A DNA stretch of 64,000 nt from assembly GCA_035236585.1 (NCBI GenBank), contig CP141132.1, positions 25,069,445 through 25,133,444 on the forward strand, read 5' to 3'. The stretch is from Warburgia ugandensis (Eukaryota > Streptophyta > Magnoliopsida > Canellales > Canellaceae). The position numbers and the translations under genes are program-made. This document shows positions 21,091 to 35,416 of this stretch, one piece after another (position 1 is the first letter of the stretch; every line of letters starts with the position of its first letter). The notes beneath the pieces were generated by a model. That model did not search any database. It saw only the letters and a list, made by a program, of their open reading frames with translations, and was not told where the DNA came from.

Positions 21091-21570
21091 TAACTCATGT
21101 TTCATGTACCTAACATGGTTAAAAACACTTGGTCACTATACTAATATTTCTTGTGATATACATTATATGGTGTAAATTGCAACTACACTATCCATTGTGT
21201 TTAGGCATCATTCACCACTTGGTGCATGATACCCAAAATAAAGCTTTTGTTATTTAACCTCTTTTGTTTGGTATCAAACCATATGATTCATATGATATTC
21301 AAGAATAAATATTTATTTAATAAAAACATGAATCCTATGCACAAATTTTTAATAGAAGAAATTACATCTTAATATTTGATTGAATTATGTGTTAACACCA
21401 AATATACAGTCCATCAAAATCTAGATCCAGTCATATATTTTGGGTCATCCTATTTGAAAATCAATAGGAATAACTAAATTATACCTTCAATTCCTAGATT
21501 AATATTCATAGAAATCCCCAATTTTAACAAATAGTAGGATCACACATTAATTTCATGATCCAAAATCAAA
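21091..21570. other. LINE right flank, no gene seen
   Basis: This AT-rich sequence continues the host DNA interrupted by the LINE. I see no open frame, RNA gene or repeat boundary that I can support. Confidence 0.45.
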
Positions 21571-22199
<629 letters not shown>

Positions 22200-23138
22200 T
22201 ATATCCTTCCTTTTCTTTACCTACATGGCCATGTAAGTTTGCTCCTATAAATATCCCCTCTATGTTGGGAATTTCATGCATGAATCCCTCCATATCTTCC
22301 CAAAACTATCTCTAGATATTATCTTCCAAGCCTACTTGTGGTTCATATGCACTTATAACATTTATGATCTTCTCTCTTAGAACAAGTTTTATTATTTTGA
22401 TTCTATAACTAGTTCTTTTAATGTTTACACATTATCGTTTAATTCTTTATCCTCCAATATCCCTATACCATTTCTATTACTATCCTTTCCTATGTACCAG
22501 AGAATATACCCATCGATTTCTCTAGTTTGAACTTCTTTCCACTTGGTTTCTTGGATACAAGTGATGTTGACTCTCCTGTGTTTCATAGTATCAACTAATT
22601 CTAGAATCTTACCTGTCAATGTCCCGATATTTCATGTGACCATATGAATCTTATGCTCTTGAGCTAGCCTATTTACCCATGCAGTTTTTACCCCAATGAC
22701 ATGAATCCATGCCCACTTTCCACTACACCTAAATTCTGAGACAACATGTGGCTTTCAAGGGGACGCTCCAACAACCCTTACCTATTTTCTACTACACCTA
22801 GGAACAGATTTAGCACATCATTTTCTTGGAATTGCTCCAACAACCCTTACCTATTTTTCAATGCAACACATTACATACTAGGGACACCCTAGCTTGAGGG
22901 AATGTCAATTATCAATTCATGTCATGTTAGGGTTGCCATACATTGAAGAAATTGAAGATGATTTTCATTACTTCTCTTCTCACTTACAAATTAGTATACA
23001 TATGCATATTCATTTGTAAGTAAGAAGAGAAAATAATGAAATCATCTTCAACTTTTTCAAAAAGGTTTTACTTGCCTAGTAGCACCTGACACAAAACCCT
23101 CCTTTTTTTATCTGAGCTTGGAGGTCGCATCGGCAGAA
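22200..23138 (-). mobile_element. Second RTE LINE, 5' fragment, antisense
   Basis: On the minus strand it starts at about 23138 (CCGATGCGACCTCCAAGC), passes one long hairpin (22952-23051), and reaches the endonuclease start. There LELVDTMKHRRVNITCIQETK (about 22600-22530) and MHEIPNIEGIFIGANLHGHVG (about 22285-22220) match the first LINE. It breaks off at 22200 next to repeat R, so RT is absent. A LINE truncated at its 3' end is not the usual 5'-truncated product and implies later rearrangement. Confidence 0.85.
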
Positions 23139-23672
23139 TTAATTTTGATTATATAATGATATGAATTATGTGTTAATTATTAAGTTGAAAATCAAAGAAA
23201 AACATAATCTTAATCTCTATTGCATCAATACCCAATTGAAATTCTAGAGAAAACTCAATTACAACATGTAATTGAACATGCTTCAATACCCATATTATAA
23301 ATCACAAAAAATTTCAACTTGAGCATAGATTCATAGATCATGTGTGAATTTTTATATCAAAATACTCAATTAAACAATTATCAAATGATTACCATCTTGC
23401 AAATCATCAAGTGATTGTGTGTTCAAATCTAAGGAAATATAAGTATAACATCATCCAAAAACAACCGACAAAGATTGAAACTTTTTGTTTTCAAAGAAAA
23501 CCATGGTCTAGTTCAAAATACCTGACCTCAAGCACCAATCCTTGCTTCATAGTTTCTAATTCCCAAGGGATCTAAGGTTTTTCTCTAGCCTAGTTTTCTT
23601 CCTTCTCTTTCTTCTTTGAACTTCTTCTTCTTCTTCTCCCTCACGAACTCCTCTTTTCCTCTACAACTATTT
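23139..23672. repeat. Direct repeat R, right copy
   Basis: Second copy of the repeat at 21571-22199, in the same orientation, beginning immediately at the 5' end of the antisense LINE. It lacks the microsatellite expansion. It ends in CTCCTCTTTTCCTCTACAAC, matching CCCCTCTTTTCCTTTCCAAC on the left. Confidence 0.68.
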
Positions 23673-25470
23673 CAAACAAGAAAAGGCTTAGTTTCCTATC
23701 TCTATGTCCCTTCTATTTAGGTTTACCTTTGTAAAGTCTTTACCATAAAAATTATTTATGCTTTTGTTCTTTTTGGACTCTTCAATGTGGCTATTTCTAA
23801 TTAGATCACATATTGTACATATCTTCTTAACTTAATTCTAATTGTTGGATCATCACATAACAACTCAAATATGTAAGTGTTTCTATCATTTGCAATCCTT
23901 ACTTATTCACTTACCTTTATTGGTAACCATTGGATCATAATCCAATGATCATCCTTTATAATAGTTCTCTATCCATTTGATTTCTCACATTTCCATCACA
24001 TGGGATTAGTACCACACCATGTGGGTTTCAAGATATGGATATCTTTAGGGTAAAATTTATAATTTTATTAAATTAAAATGTGATTTTCTTCCAAAAAGAT
24101 GTCAGGGAGATGACTTCAAGCCCAGACCTCAACCTAACAAGTTGTCCTTGGAACCACTTAGCTGAGGTTGTTATGTTTTACCAATTTATAGTTTTATTAA
24201 GCCATTAACAGAACTAGAACACTTAAACCTACAGCTGAGTTAATAAACTACAAATAACCAATTGCTTCTTACTTTACTTTAACCTATTTTTATACCTTAA
24301 TATCAAACAATTGACTTATTAAATTTCAAATTTGAAAAAAATAATAATAATTTTATTTTCTAAAAAATGTGGGCCATTACATTAGTGGTTCCCTCCTGTG
24401 GTTAAGTAAGAGAGAGAGTGAGTGGAATGAGTCTTCATGTGGGCCCCAGTTACTAACTTTTTTTATTTCGAAAAAAGATCTTTTATATGTGTACCTATTG
24501 TATGTAATTTGAGCTTCCTTTAAAAGCTTCCCAAGGTGGTGGAATGTTTGCATGAATGAATGAGAAGTATATCCTCAATTTTGATAATGCACCCTCTTTT
24601 CAGTGGATAAGGTCAATCTTTTGCTGAGGGTTTTTACTGCTCTAACTTTACCAAAGACACCCTCATAACATTTTGAACTATAGGAGTTCATGGTTTATAG
24701 CATGTGGGGCCATGAAATTGCTTAGACAGTGATCTTGCTCTCTTTTATTTGAGTGCTAAAAATTATATTTTTTCATTTACCCTAATCCCACAAAATATAA
24801 AATAAACCCTAATTAGTAATATTTAAGTTAATTTCAAGGTTGGAAACTACTAAACATAAGGATATTATATGTCATACTTCTAAGTATAGCACAAGCTTGC
24901 AATAGGTGACACCATTTATAATTTTTAATGTTTTAAATATCTTAGAAAGTTGATATATAAACTAATCTCAATTTGAAAAAGGTAAATTTATACTTAGTAT
25001 AATCCTTTCATTTTATGTCATTATATTTCATAGTAGATTCTTAGAATTTAATCCTCACTCTAAACTAGTTAGGTTTTAAATAGAATGCTTGAGATTTGGT
25101 AATCTAATTATCTTTTAAAGTTTAATAATTTCTAAAATTTAATTTTCAAAGAAAAACTTTTTAAGAAAATAATGGTAGGTTTGATTCATTATTTGAGTTA
25201 TAAAGAAAAATAATAAGTGGTCGGCCTAATTTTAGTTTAAGAGATCTTTAATCCTAGTTCATCATGCATAAACTAATTCACTTTAATCTCATTCATTTGA
25301 ACATCATCTTTAATTCTTTTTAATTTAAGATAATTCTTGGATCAATCTAGGTTCATTAGTTTAGGACAATTTGGTGCTTTCATTTTCACAATATATCCTC
25401 CCTGTGGATTCAACCTTGCAAAATACTACAAATAATTTACTCTACACTTGTAGGAATAAATTCAAACACA
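23673..25470. other. AT-rich region without gene; LTR-like right end
   Basis: No open frame or RNA gene is supported. The last about 90 bp (CCTCCCTGTGGATTCAACCT, then CACTTGTAGG, ending CAAACACA at 25470) look like the end of a plant LTR, whose start I could not place. The sequence directly to the right is gypsy RT. Confidence 0.45.
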
Positions 25471-25475
25471 ATTTT

Positions 25476-25906
25476 AATTAGCCAGAGTATTTTTCAAGAT
25501 TGTTTTTGAGGTCCAGATCTCCAAGTCAAACAAGAGAACATCTCAAAGATAGCATTTAGGGCCAAGTACAGACACTATGAGTTTTGAGTTATGCCATTTA
25601 GGTTGATGAACACCTTAGCCACATTCATGAGCTTGTGAACAGGTTGTTCAAGACCTTCTTAGATAAATTCATTTTTAATGTTTGTGGACGATATCCTTGT
25701 TTACTTGGAAAGGTATAAGGAACACCAGAAGCACTTCCATGTAGAATTAAGCACACTCAAAGCACAAAAGTTGTATAACAATTTTAGCAAGTGTGAGCTC
25801 TGTTTAGAAGAAATGAATTTTTGGGCCATATAATTTTCAAGAATGGAGTAGTGAAAAACACCCAAGATAATGATAGAGATATGAAGTTTTCTAGGCCTTA
25901 TTGGAT
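25476..25906 (+). pseudogene. Ty3/gypsy reverse transcriptase, central part (split, broken)
   Basis: The remnant begins at ARVFFKI and reads through ISKIAFRAKYRHYEF, VMPFRLMNTLATFM and FVDDILVYLERYKEHQKH. It then reads NNFSKCELCLEE and ends FLGLIGYY. FVDD is the catalytic RT box and is intact. Several stops and frameshifts are present. The reading continues at 42912 with YRFIEGF after removal of the Athila-like element (TSD ACTAC at 25907-25911 and 42907-42911). Upstream RT, protease and gag are not visible. Confidence 0.85.
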
Positions 25907-25911
25907 ACTAC

Positions 25912-27915
25912 TAATAAGTGTCTAATTTTTCCTAAAAACCGCTCCATTGGTTACCCATGTGTTATAACTTATAGGGGTAAAATAAGGTTTTTGACCAAAA
26001 TTTATAACACATACATTTTTTATCTAATGATTCAAAAATTTTATATTTTGTAGGTCCAGTGGCTAATTAGAGGTAAGTATTGATTAATCATATTTTTCTA
26101 GTAGGATTTAATTAGAGTTTTGAACTTTTTGTAGGAAGCGAGATAGTGATCTGACAACCGAGATCGATAGAGAAGAAAATAGAAGATCAAGATCAAAAGA
26201 TTGAATCATAGCCAAACAATCATCAATCCAAAGCGAGATAAAAGGTCAAGATCATCTTTAGGATTGCTGATAGATGCAAATAGATGAGCCAAAGGTCCTT
26301 GAAATGGGCCCATACACAAGCCATGCAAAGTCTACCACCTTTGTATGGGTTCCACTTAAGCCACTTAGCCATATTCAAGCCATGAACAAGGTGACATGTT
26401 AAGGAACCAAGCCAACCACCAAATCCAAGGATTGAGCCATCTAAACTAGCCCTGAATCCAAGTGAACAAAACTCTCAAACTTAGCCATCAAGCCACATGA
26501 GATATGCTACAATGAAGGCCATGATTGGAGGAGAACCCAAAGAATCATCATTGAGATTTACAAAGACATATTGAAGATAATTGAGGGACAAGTCATAAGG
26601 ATAAGGTAGCATGTAGACGAATAGGAAGAGACCCCTCCATTTTTTATGTTTTTCCATTTTTTAGAAGTCTTTTTTCTCCCTTTCCACCTCACCACTAAGA
26701 TGCACCACGACTTTCACTTTCCATTCAAGAGTTCTACCTTTCTAAGACTTCTCCACCTTTATAAACTTTCATTCCAACCACCCAACCAATCCCCACTTCT
26801 TGGGAAACTACCTAACCAATTACTCTTCTCCATCTCACCTCTCTTTCCTATCTTTTCCTACCCATCTATCTTCTCCCACCTTATTTTCTCTCTCTTACCT
26901 CATACCAACCAACCACTTTCCATACTCAAATGGGATTCCATGATTTTTGAAGAGGGGGAGATTCCCCTTTCTAAAAAAGTGGTGTCTCCCACCTACATGA
27001 TCCCAAAGGCATCCACTTTGTCCTTCTTTAAAACACTAGCTAACCCATCATATTAGCCATCCAAATTTCTATGTTTTCATCCCCACCATACCTTTATATT
27101 AGGACATCCTAGAAAATATAGGAGAAAAAATATAAAATACCTTCAAAAGACAAAAGTTGCGGCATCTCTCTCTTAGGAGAAAAAGACGCCTCCTTCACTT
27201 TGGGAGGAAGAGGGCGTCCATTTCCTTCCACCTCTTCCATGATGTTTTTTCTTTCAAATTTCTTTCCTTTTGGGTGGTTGCTATCCTTTCAAGTTGGGCT
27301 GTATCTTCCCTAAGTTCTCCATGCCTAGGTCTTGTCAATTAGATCTCTTTTCAAAGGTTAGTTGGTTCCATTTTAAATCATCTCTCTTTGCATGGTCTTA
27401 CCTCCATTGTTGCAAAGTTAATTCTTTTCAATTCCTTTATTCTTCTTTGCATGTTTATTCTAGATCCAAGGTTGTTTTTCCCTTGAAGTGACAACCAAGG
27501 GAAGTCACCTTGAATCTAACCTTCATCCTTGCTCTTCATTGCCCATTTAGATATCCTTTTATTTCATTGATTTTTAGCTTGTTTCCTTAGTGTTTGTTGA
27601 TTGTTGCCTTTATATTCTATTAGATTTTTCTTCAAATCTCCTTAACTTCTTTGCCTATCATTTTCCATCTTTCTCATCTTTTTCCCCCTCTTTTTCCTTA
27701 AATCTCTCTTGGATTATATGCATGTGTGCTTAGGATTGGAATATTGGATTGCATAGAAAAGGATAGACGCAATTTCCTTAGATGTACTTTCATCATTGAA
27801 TGGTGCACACACTCCTTGGATGATGCACGCCACACTTGTACTTAAAATCCATGTGATGAGACAGATGTTTGGTTTATGATTGAAGTTTACTCTCCATTAA
27901 TATTTTATGTGATTT
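25912..27915 (+). mobile_element. 5' LTR of Athila/Tat-like element, first part
   Basis: The LTR starts TAATAAGTGTCTAATTTT, a decayed TG, just after ACTAC. It matches the 3' LTR start at 35417 (TGATAAGTGTCTAATTTTGC) and the LTR at 49092. A reverse-oriented solo LTR interrupts it after GATTT (27911-27915). Short frames at 26646-27500 fall in LTR sequence shared with 41231-41900 and are not genes. Confidence 0.85.
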
Positions 27916-30457
27916 TGTGATGACCCGGGTTTTCCCATGCATTTTTAAATGCAATATCTAATTCCTAAGGCGGGATGCATCCCTATTTGAAAACTATTTT
28001 ATGAAAACAATGCAATGAAGTGGAAAATCTTTTGTTTTAAACTCATTTTGAAAACCCCGAGTGTCATTTGCTTTCACAACAACCAAAGTAGTTTTTTTTA
28101 AATTTCAAAAATCATAAATGTTTTTCCCAGGTCTATCCAGTCACAGCTCATAGCCTAACTATAAATAAATACAAATACATGTCCAAAGGGTAGAGTGTTT
28201 ACTTACATGTATAATTATCTCCTTTTTGATTCACTTGCTCGTAGCACTAACATCTCCTGAGGCGTCTTCTACTTGTGAATGGAGCTATCCTGAAAAATGT
28301 TAAGGATTGGGTGAGTATATACTATACTCAGTAGGAGTCTATCACTACTAGTTTTACAATGCATGCTGCGTTTAAAATCATATGCTCTTTAAAACATGTG
28401 CACGTTTGAACAATCATGTTCAATATCGATATTAAAAACCATTGTCGAATTGGAATACTGATGACTTAAAGAATTGCATAATCCAAGTCAAAAGTATCAT
28501 ATATATATATATCATAAACATAATGATATGCATAAGATGCTCAACTAAATCCAACTCATGGATATATGGTATGGTCGACCAACCTCCTATCATGCCATAT
28601 GCATAATGCAAGTAAATCCTCAAACCATAAGGTCCACTATGCCCACGACCTCGCCACTGTGTGGTCCCCGAGTACCTGAGGACACTCGGTCATAGCCTCC
28701 ATGGGGCATATGACACATCGACCCAGTACCGTGACACCAGTGGTAGCCCCCTGTACCACATGCAGTGGACGTAGGGACATGCCCTTTTGGGCGTGGTACC
28801 CATTCCACCTAATAATGATAGAGGCTGGGAGGCCACCCCAGACCTCTAGGCATAGCACCCACGAGCTTCCTAGCCCAAATCATATATGATCAAACAAGCA
28901 AAAACCTCTTTTTCAAAACCTGTCCTCTTTGGGTCCCTCACAACTCCCTACCCAGCGTCTTTTGGGCACTCCAACATCTTTTGGTAACCCTCAAGGACAT
29001 GCAATTTTTCAAGAACTCAATGCTCACAAATCATGCAATATATGCAATTGTTTGCAAAACATGTCTATGCATAATGTATTTGTCATATGCATGCTGAATT
29101 CGTTTATAAGATTAAGTCATGTTAAACAAGTCATATAACTTAAACTTAAAACATGCATTCTCAAAACAATCATGGGTTCTTTTAAAAAGTCTAGTAGCAA
29201 TAGAGCACCTACATCGAAGTCTCCTGGAGTCGCGTCCTTCATCACTCAACCCGACCCTGGGTCTCATTTATAAACTCTTGGATATGAATGGATAACAAGG
29301 AGTCCTTATCAATTTCAATCTATTTAGAAATTAGATCGCTAGATCTGCCTTTTAGGTCCATGGGTCCTTGCCTAATTCATTGTTAGGCTAGATCCTATAA
29401 TATGGATCTACTATTCAATGGTTAACTATATAAATTGTCCTCTGATCCTAACTTTATAGTCTCATTAGGTCCGCGTGTCCTAGTTCCCAGGACACTTGTG
29501 CATCCTGGTTGAACCGCGACCGCCTCACATGCGTGCGCGCTCAAAAGCCGTGCCAGGGACCGCGTTTTGCACTTGCACATGCATGCTCAAGCGACGCGCT
29601 ATGACGCGCATCCTGAATGGCATCGCACGGATGCACCTTTGGTGTAGCATGGCGCATCTCAGCTCCCAGGGCACCCCGTGCATCCTAGTCGAGTCAGGAC
29701 CCATGCCCCACGTCGCGTACGCACCTGAAGACCAAATCCGACATGGATTTGGCCTTGGGGAAGCAAAACGAAGAGAAAGGGAAAGAGGGGCTTACCTGGG
29801 TAGCCGGGGACACCCTCCTTCGGGTGGTGCGGCTCCCTCTTTCTGCCTGAAAACCCTATGTCGTCGGAACCCATGAAGAAGGGGGAAAACCCCAATGTCG
29901 AGCAAGACCGGAAAAGAGAAGAGAGGGGAGATAGAGAGATGGAAATGGCTGGCCTGACTCGGGCCTAGCCAGAATGTGTAGGGAAAGCTAGAGACGGGTT
30001 TTCAATTTTTGCCGAAAACCCCAGCCCCAAAATAGCCGAAAAATCATGATTTGAAGAGGGAGGAGATAGGGCTTTTTATAGCCTTGCTATGGCAGTACTG
30101 CCAATGGCGGTGGTAGAAATCTCTGGAAACTAGGGTTTCTGGAGAAATCTAGAGGAAGAAGAAGATTGGGTTCCGTTATCAAAATGGTCCCCTGCATTTT
30201 CTATCTTTTTCATTTTTAGTTTAAATTATAGAAATGCCCCTAATCTTTAAACGGCCATAACTTCTTCATACGAACTCCGTTTTTCAGCGTTCTTTGAGGC
30301 ATTGGATTCCATTTTTCGAGTAGAATCTAATGGTACCAAGTTTCCTCAAAAATTCCTTTATTTACTATTTTAAATAAAGTAAAATATTTAACACAGTTTA
30401 TTTCCCATAGAATGTCCAATTTTTGTTAAAAATAGCGTAAATTGCTCAGGCATTATA
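27916..30457 (-). mobile_element. Solo LTR of the A/D group, inverted (2542 bp)
   Basis: GATTT duplications at 27911-27915 and 30458-30462 bracket it. On the minus strand it ends AACCCGGGTCATCACA at 27916, matching families A and the inverted LTR at 13297. The start at 30457 is a decayed terminus (TATAATGCCTGAG). A CCCAGGTAAGCC donor-like site lies at 29788-29800 (minus), a CTATAAAAAG box near 30070, and AAGTTATGGCCGTTT near 30250. It lacks the minisatellites present at 14181-14340. Confidence 0.88.
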
Positions 30458-30462
30458 GATTT

Positions 30463-30777
30463 AATTATTTCAAATCTTAATTTTTTAGAAAGTTCCAATT
30501 TTAGAAACTTTTAATTTTAGGAAGTTTTATTTTTAGAAAGTGCGTTTTAGGAAAGTTGTTAATTTTAACACTTTTAAGTTTGAGCATAATTTCTATCTTC
30601 ATGTGTTAATTTCCATTTTTAATTTAAGAAAAGATCTCTTGAATTTGACTAAGTTAGATAATTTAAATCAGGGACTACCAGTATCACAACCATTTGATTC
30701 CTCATGGGATCGACCTCTTTGTGTGAATTACTACAACTGATTCATGCACCTGTGAGTTTTAACTTAAAATCACAACA
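30463..30777 (+). mobile_element. 5' LTR of Athila/Tat-like element, second part
   Basis: Continues the LTR to CACAACA at 30777. The end region GGACTACCAGTATCACAACC and TCATGGGATCGACCTC is typical of Athila/Tat LTR ends and matches 42780-42906. Relative to the 3' LTR, about 440 bp are missing next to the solo-LTR insertion site. Confidence 0.83.
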
Positions 30778-30782
30778 AGTTT

Positions 30783-30803
30783 TTGGCACCTCTATCGGGG
30801 AGT
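30783..30803 (+). promoter_or_regulatory. Primer binding site, Asp-type (Athila/Tat)
   Basis: TTGGCACCTCTATCGGGGAG lies five bases after the LTR end. It is a decayed form of TTGGCGCCGTTGCCGGGGA, the PBS usual in Athila/Tat gypsy elements and attributed to tRNA-Asp. The second copy at 51745-51770 keeps other parts of the same motif (GTTGCC, GGATTTG). Confidence 0.75.
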
Positions 30804-33800
30804 TACAATGGTTTGTTTGATAGATCATTATTTACCTATAGTCTACAATCATGGTGCATTAGTCTAGAATTTTTCATTATTTTTGCATTTTTTTCTATTT
30901 TAATCATCTTGACGATAATTGTATGATTTTTATGAGAGGAAAATCTACAAAGAAGTAGTGGCGATCCTGTGGACCATTGCTTCATCAACATAGATTAGGT
31001 TTTCATTGCTTTCCTTGATTAGGATTTGAATGAAATTGTAGTGAGGCCCATTGTAATTTCAATTTGAATTTTTTTATAATTTTTAAATGGGTTGTAATAA
31101 TACAAGGAAATTGTGGGGTATGGTAGCCCACATTTGATCATCATTGGACCCTTCATTGTAAGCAATCCTCGCCCACATTTTAATTTTTAGGATAAATTTC
31201 ATTTAGGGTAATTTTGCATTTGTGATGGCAGTATAAACCATATAGATCAGGGTGATGCATAATTATTACATAATGCTTAGGATTGTTGCTTTAGTTCAAG
31301 TACTTATTCAACAAAGCTTAGCCTAAGCTAGGCTACAACCAAAGCATAGGTTGCATGGTTATAGTGTCCCATCTATTAAAGTGACTGGCCCTTTGTTAAG
31401 TAGCATATAGGTAGGCTTTAGTTTGATTTTTGTTTTTCATTGCATGTTTGTAGCTTTATGGTGGAATGGAACTTAATGCTAGTAAGAGTCCCACAGAAAG
31501 CCTTATAAGATAAGGATTGGATTTCATCACCTACTCCTTAGACTACCTAGGAATCAATCAACATCCTTGTACAATCCCAACCCTTGAATGTTAATTTAAA
31601 ATCAAGTAGAAAGAGACTTAGAGTATTGAGCTCATAGGACCCTTTTAGAAGGGCGTGATCTATTATCACTCTAGTGGCTTCTAAGCACTATGGTTATAAT
31701 GGATGTCTTAAAATTCAAGTGATTTTTTCACATCTTCCATTGCAGTCAGTTGAGGTCCAAACGCCTCCTAACACAAGGATTGTATTAGCCACTTTCAAGC
31801 AAAACACAACTGGTAGATAGTAGTCTAATCTAGATAAAAGGACAAGCTATCTACATCTAAGTCTAAGATGCTACCACCTATGTATTAAGAAAAGATAATC
31901 ATGACACTACTCAATTAGTAGATACTAGGATTTGATTGTGCATCATTTAGCTTAGGACTAACAATTAGGTTGCATCATATAGTTATGGTTGTCCATAAAA
32001 TAAAATTTAAAAAAAAAAATCATTCATTGTATATAACAATTTGTTTAATTTTATGCAAAGTTAAGAACAATGGCCTTTTAAGAAGGAGATAGATTTCATA
32101 GATTAGATGCATCGATGGATAGGATAGATATTTTGGAAAGTCAATTGCTTAGGATAATAACTTCTAGGCAAGCTGCAACACAACCTGAATACCATAATAA
32201 GTATACCTATTTTAAGCATCCATATCCCACTCCTTCAAGGCCATGAAGCTCCACACACAATGGTTATTATCAGGAGCTAATAGATGCACATAATACATTC
32301 ACATACCTTAGAAACGACTACTAACCTGAGACAAATTATAATGAGTAGGCTAGGCATCATGAACAAACATGGTCTTAGGATTACCAATATTAGAAAGAAC
32401 CACAATGGTTCTACCCTAATCAACACTACAATGATTATCAAGAATATCAAGGTCAATCATCATGGGTTCAACCTACTCAGCACTTTTTCAAGACCAAAAT
32501 GCTAAAGCAATACCAACCATATGAGTCACTTCCTTTATAGCATGAAGAACCACCATCACAAGAGAATACGTAGTATATTTGTGAGATAATAGAGCAAACT
32601 ATGGCTGTCATTGATAAGGAATGACTAAATGAAACAAGAGGAGGAATGAGAAGAGGAAATGAAACCAATATAGGAAAATACTGACAGAAACATTATTGAA
32701 TTTATAAAAAGGAATAAGGAAATGAAATAGATTAGGGATAATGAAGAAGCATTCATTACTAAGAATAGTATGAAAATTTCTTATGATCATTCTAAGCCAT
32801 AAAGTCCACAACTAACATAGAAGCCTTCCACTCAAATCTACTCTAGCCATATCTTATTCCTTGATAAGATTATGATGAAGACACTTCCATTGATGAAGAG
32901 AATGAAGCCTCAGAAACATCCAAGCCAGATCCTCTAGAATTGCATCCTACTTATTTTTATGACTTTGATGAAAACACATCTATTGTGGAGGTGAATGAGT
33001 TGTTGGATACTATGCTATTAATGAACACTTCTCAATGACAAGTAAGAGTAGAAGCCCCTATAGAGCTTAAAATACTAATTGAGCCTTGCAATGTAGAAAA
33101 TGTACCTAATTGGGACCTACTAACCTTATTTGAAGAAACATTAGAAAGTAATGCAGGCCAATTTGACACCTTAACTGTGCCAGCAAAACAGGAAGAAAAA
33201 GAGTCAGTTGATGTACTAACCCTACATCAAGGGTAAACCTTAGATAATAAGCAACACCACATTCCTACCTCTAACAATACAAGAACAAATTTTAGGCAAG
33301 GGTAGAGTTAATTTATACCCCATTTTCATGACAATGTAAGGGAAATGAAGGACAAAGATAAACTGAGTACTATTATACCTAAAATTGGTACAAATAAGGA
33401 CCATTCATCTCCATATGGTCCAAAAAACGTTAAATCCATGGTAGTTCAAAATGTCATTCTATTACCACCACTTCAAAATACAAGGTGGAGGAATTATATT
33501 GACTATCATAAAATTTTAAAGATTGGGGATTATCAATATGATTCCAAATAATTTAAAATCATGGTTTATTGTGTTACACTGTTACCACCACCAAAAATCT
33601 CTAAGTGAAGGTAATATATAGACTATTGTAAGATTGTGAAATGACATGAGAAATCTTGCTAGTTCATTGTTAGGGTCAAGATTAGAAAAAATAAGTTGAA
33701 CTAGCAAAGTCTAGGTTTAGATGGTTAGATTAGTTATAAGCCATGTTTTGCTTAAGACGTTAAACTTAGTGCTTACTAAGAGACAACCCAAGATTTTTTT

Positions 33801-35406
33801 AGAAAGTCTCATTAGTCTACATTACCCATTCATCATTTAGGTCTCCTACATTAATATTGAGGATAATATACATGAGATTTCTAAATTTTCTTGTATTTTT
33901 TTATTTTCTAAATATTCAGTCATCATTCAAACTTTAGATTACTAATAGAGTTGCATACAATTTGTTTCACAATTTTATTATGTTTCTAAAGTGTCTCATG
34001 AAAAATTAGACTAGGAATATTAATTCCACAAAATTGTTATATATTTTTTAAGTTTAAGAGAAAAATATAGCTTAAGGATCCTAAAGAAGATTTGTAGAGG
34101 CTTAGAATTCAAGTAAATTTTGAGTCATTCTTCCTTTTTTAAGGGTTATACATAAACTCAAAACTTTCTTCAGTGGACATTAGTTCTTAGTTGGTCTCAC
34201 TATTCTTCATCTTAGCCAATTATTAACAAATCACATAAGACTATACCATATATCTCTTAATTTTATGATAATCATTAAGTTATATGAAACCTAGGAAATG
34301 ATAGGGGCCATCCATGGCAAACCTATAGCCTTTATCCTTCCATACATGATTTTCTCTAGATAGCCTATTGAGATTTAAAAATATAAGCCTTTTTCTTTAT
34401 TAGCCAAATAACCTTTATGTCTATTGAACTCCTATAATATATCCATTACCCATTTGTTTTGCATGGAAAAAGTATGAACAATACAATTCAAGAGATGAAC
34501 ATTAAAAAGGTGAAAAAGGAGAAAAAGTTAAAAATGGCTATATATATAAAGTCAAGCAAAAAAGAAACAAAAGATAGTGATGAAAAAGAAGAATGTTTAC
34601 TCTTGTGAGGAAAAATGGAAAAGTTGTGAATACATTGATAGAAGACCTTTGCATATTTTTCAAACAATCCTTGCTTACCTTTATATCAATTCTTTTAATA
34701 ACCCTTACCCAAGCCTATGTTTCATCCTAATAGAAGCCTTAATTAGATCTTAGGAGAAGTACAGCTTAGAAATGGCTATAAATAAATAAGGAGTTTGGTA
34801 GAGTGTTACATTCTTAGTAGTTGATATCCTATCATGGACCACTATTCCTTCTAAGTTATCATTCTTTTGTATGAAATATGTGAGACTTTTGGACTTGATG
34901 AACACATTCTGCTTACATATTAATGAGAGATTTGACCTTTCTTAGTGATAAATATATCTTTTGAGAATTGAAGTCAAGGCAGAGATTTTGATGGTAATTT
35001 AGGTTATATTTGATGTGAAAACTATAATTATATATTAGTTATAGCACAAATTCACCTTCCAAAGTTTAATAAGATAATGAGATATCTTTAACATAAGGGT
35101 AGAATTTTGAGCCTTTTTATTTATCTCTATAAGTAGGCTAAAGTTAGATGTTTAATATGAGCTAAATAAGAAGAAAATTGTCTCAGATGAATAAAGGACT
35201 TTCATAAAAAATATATATAGAATTTTGTGAATATATTCACTATAAACCCTCACAAGACCTAACTCATCCATCAGGGGTAACCTAGGAGTTCAAGGGCTTA
35301 TTGCATATGCTAAATGCAATTGTTAGTACCTATGAAAGTGTCACTTTATAGTAGTTTATGAAAAATAAATTTTCATGCATTTTGCTCAAGACTAACAAAA
35401 TACTAG
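30804..35406 (+). mobile_element. Internal region of Athila/Tat-like element, non-autonomous
   Basis: About 4.6 kb separate the PBS from the PPT, with no RT, integrase or protease recognisable. The sequence GTGCTTACTAAGAGACAACC near 33769-33788 resembles the GTGCTTGGTGGGAGGCAACC motif common in Athila/Tat elements. The same internal blocks recur at 51771-52327 with 56082-57471, in part at 38570-40098, and as an isolated piece at 59405-59773. It appears to be a derivative that would depend on proteins supplied in trans. Confidence 0.75.
32066..33551 (+). pseudogene. Gag-like remnant of the Athila/Tat-like element
   Basis: From about 32110 a frame reads MDRIDILESQLLRIITSRQA, then a Tyr/Gln/Pro-rich stretch (HYNDYQEYQGQS) with stops. 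From about 32884 a frame rich in Asp and Glu (DEENEASE, VEVNELLDTMLLMN) runs with few stops to 33234, and a last short frame lies at 33345-33551. Composition and place after the PBS suggest a decayed gag, but I recognise no conserved domain. The copy at 56780-57470 shows the same MDR.. ESQLLR start. Confidence 0.45.
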
Positions 35407-35416
35407 TTGGGAGGTG
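35407..35416 (+). promoter_or_regulatory. Polypurine tract of the Athila/Tat-like element
   Basis: TTGGGAGGTG directly precedes the 3' LTR start TGATAAGTGTC at 35417. A parallel tract, TTTGGGGGTA (40099-40108), precedes the related LTR at 40109. Confidence 0.7.

Noticed and set aside
26646..27491. Frames of 60-136 residues rich in Phe, Leu and Ser
   Set aside because: They lie entirely in Athila-like LTR sequence, are not conserved as frames in the other LTR copies, and show no domain.
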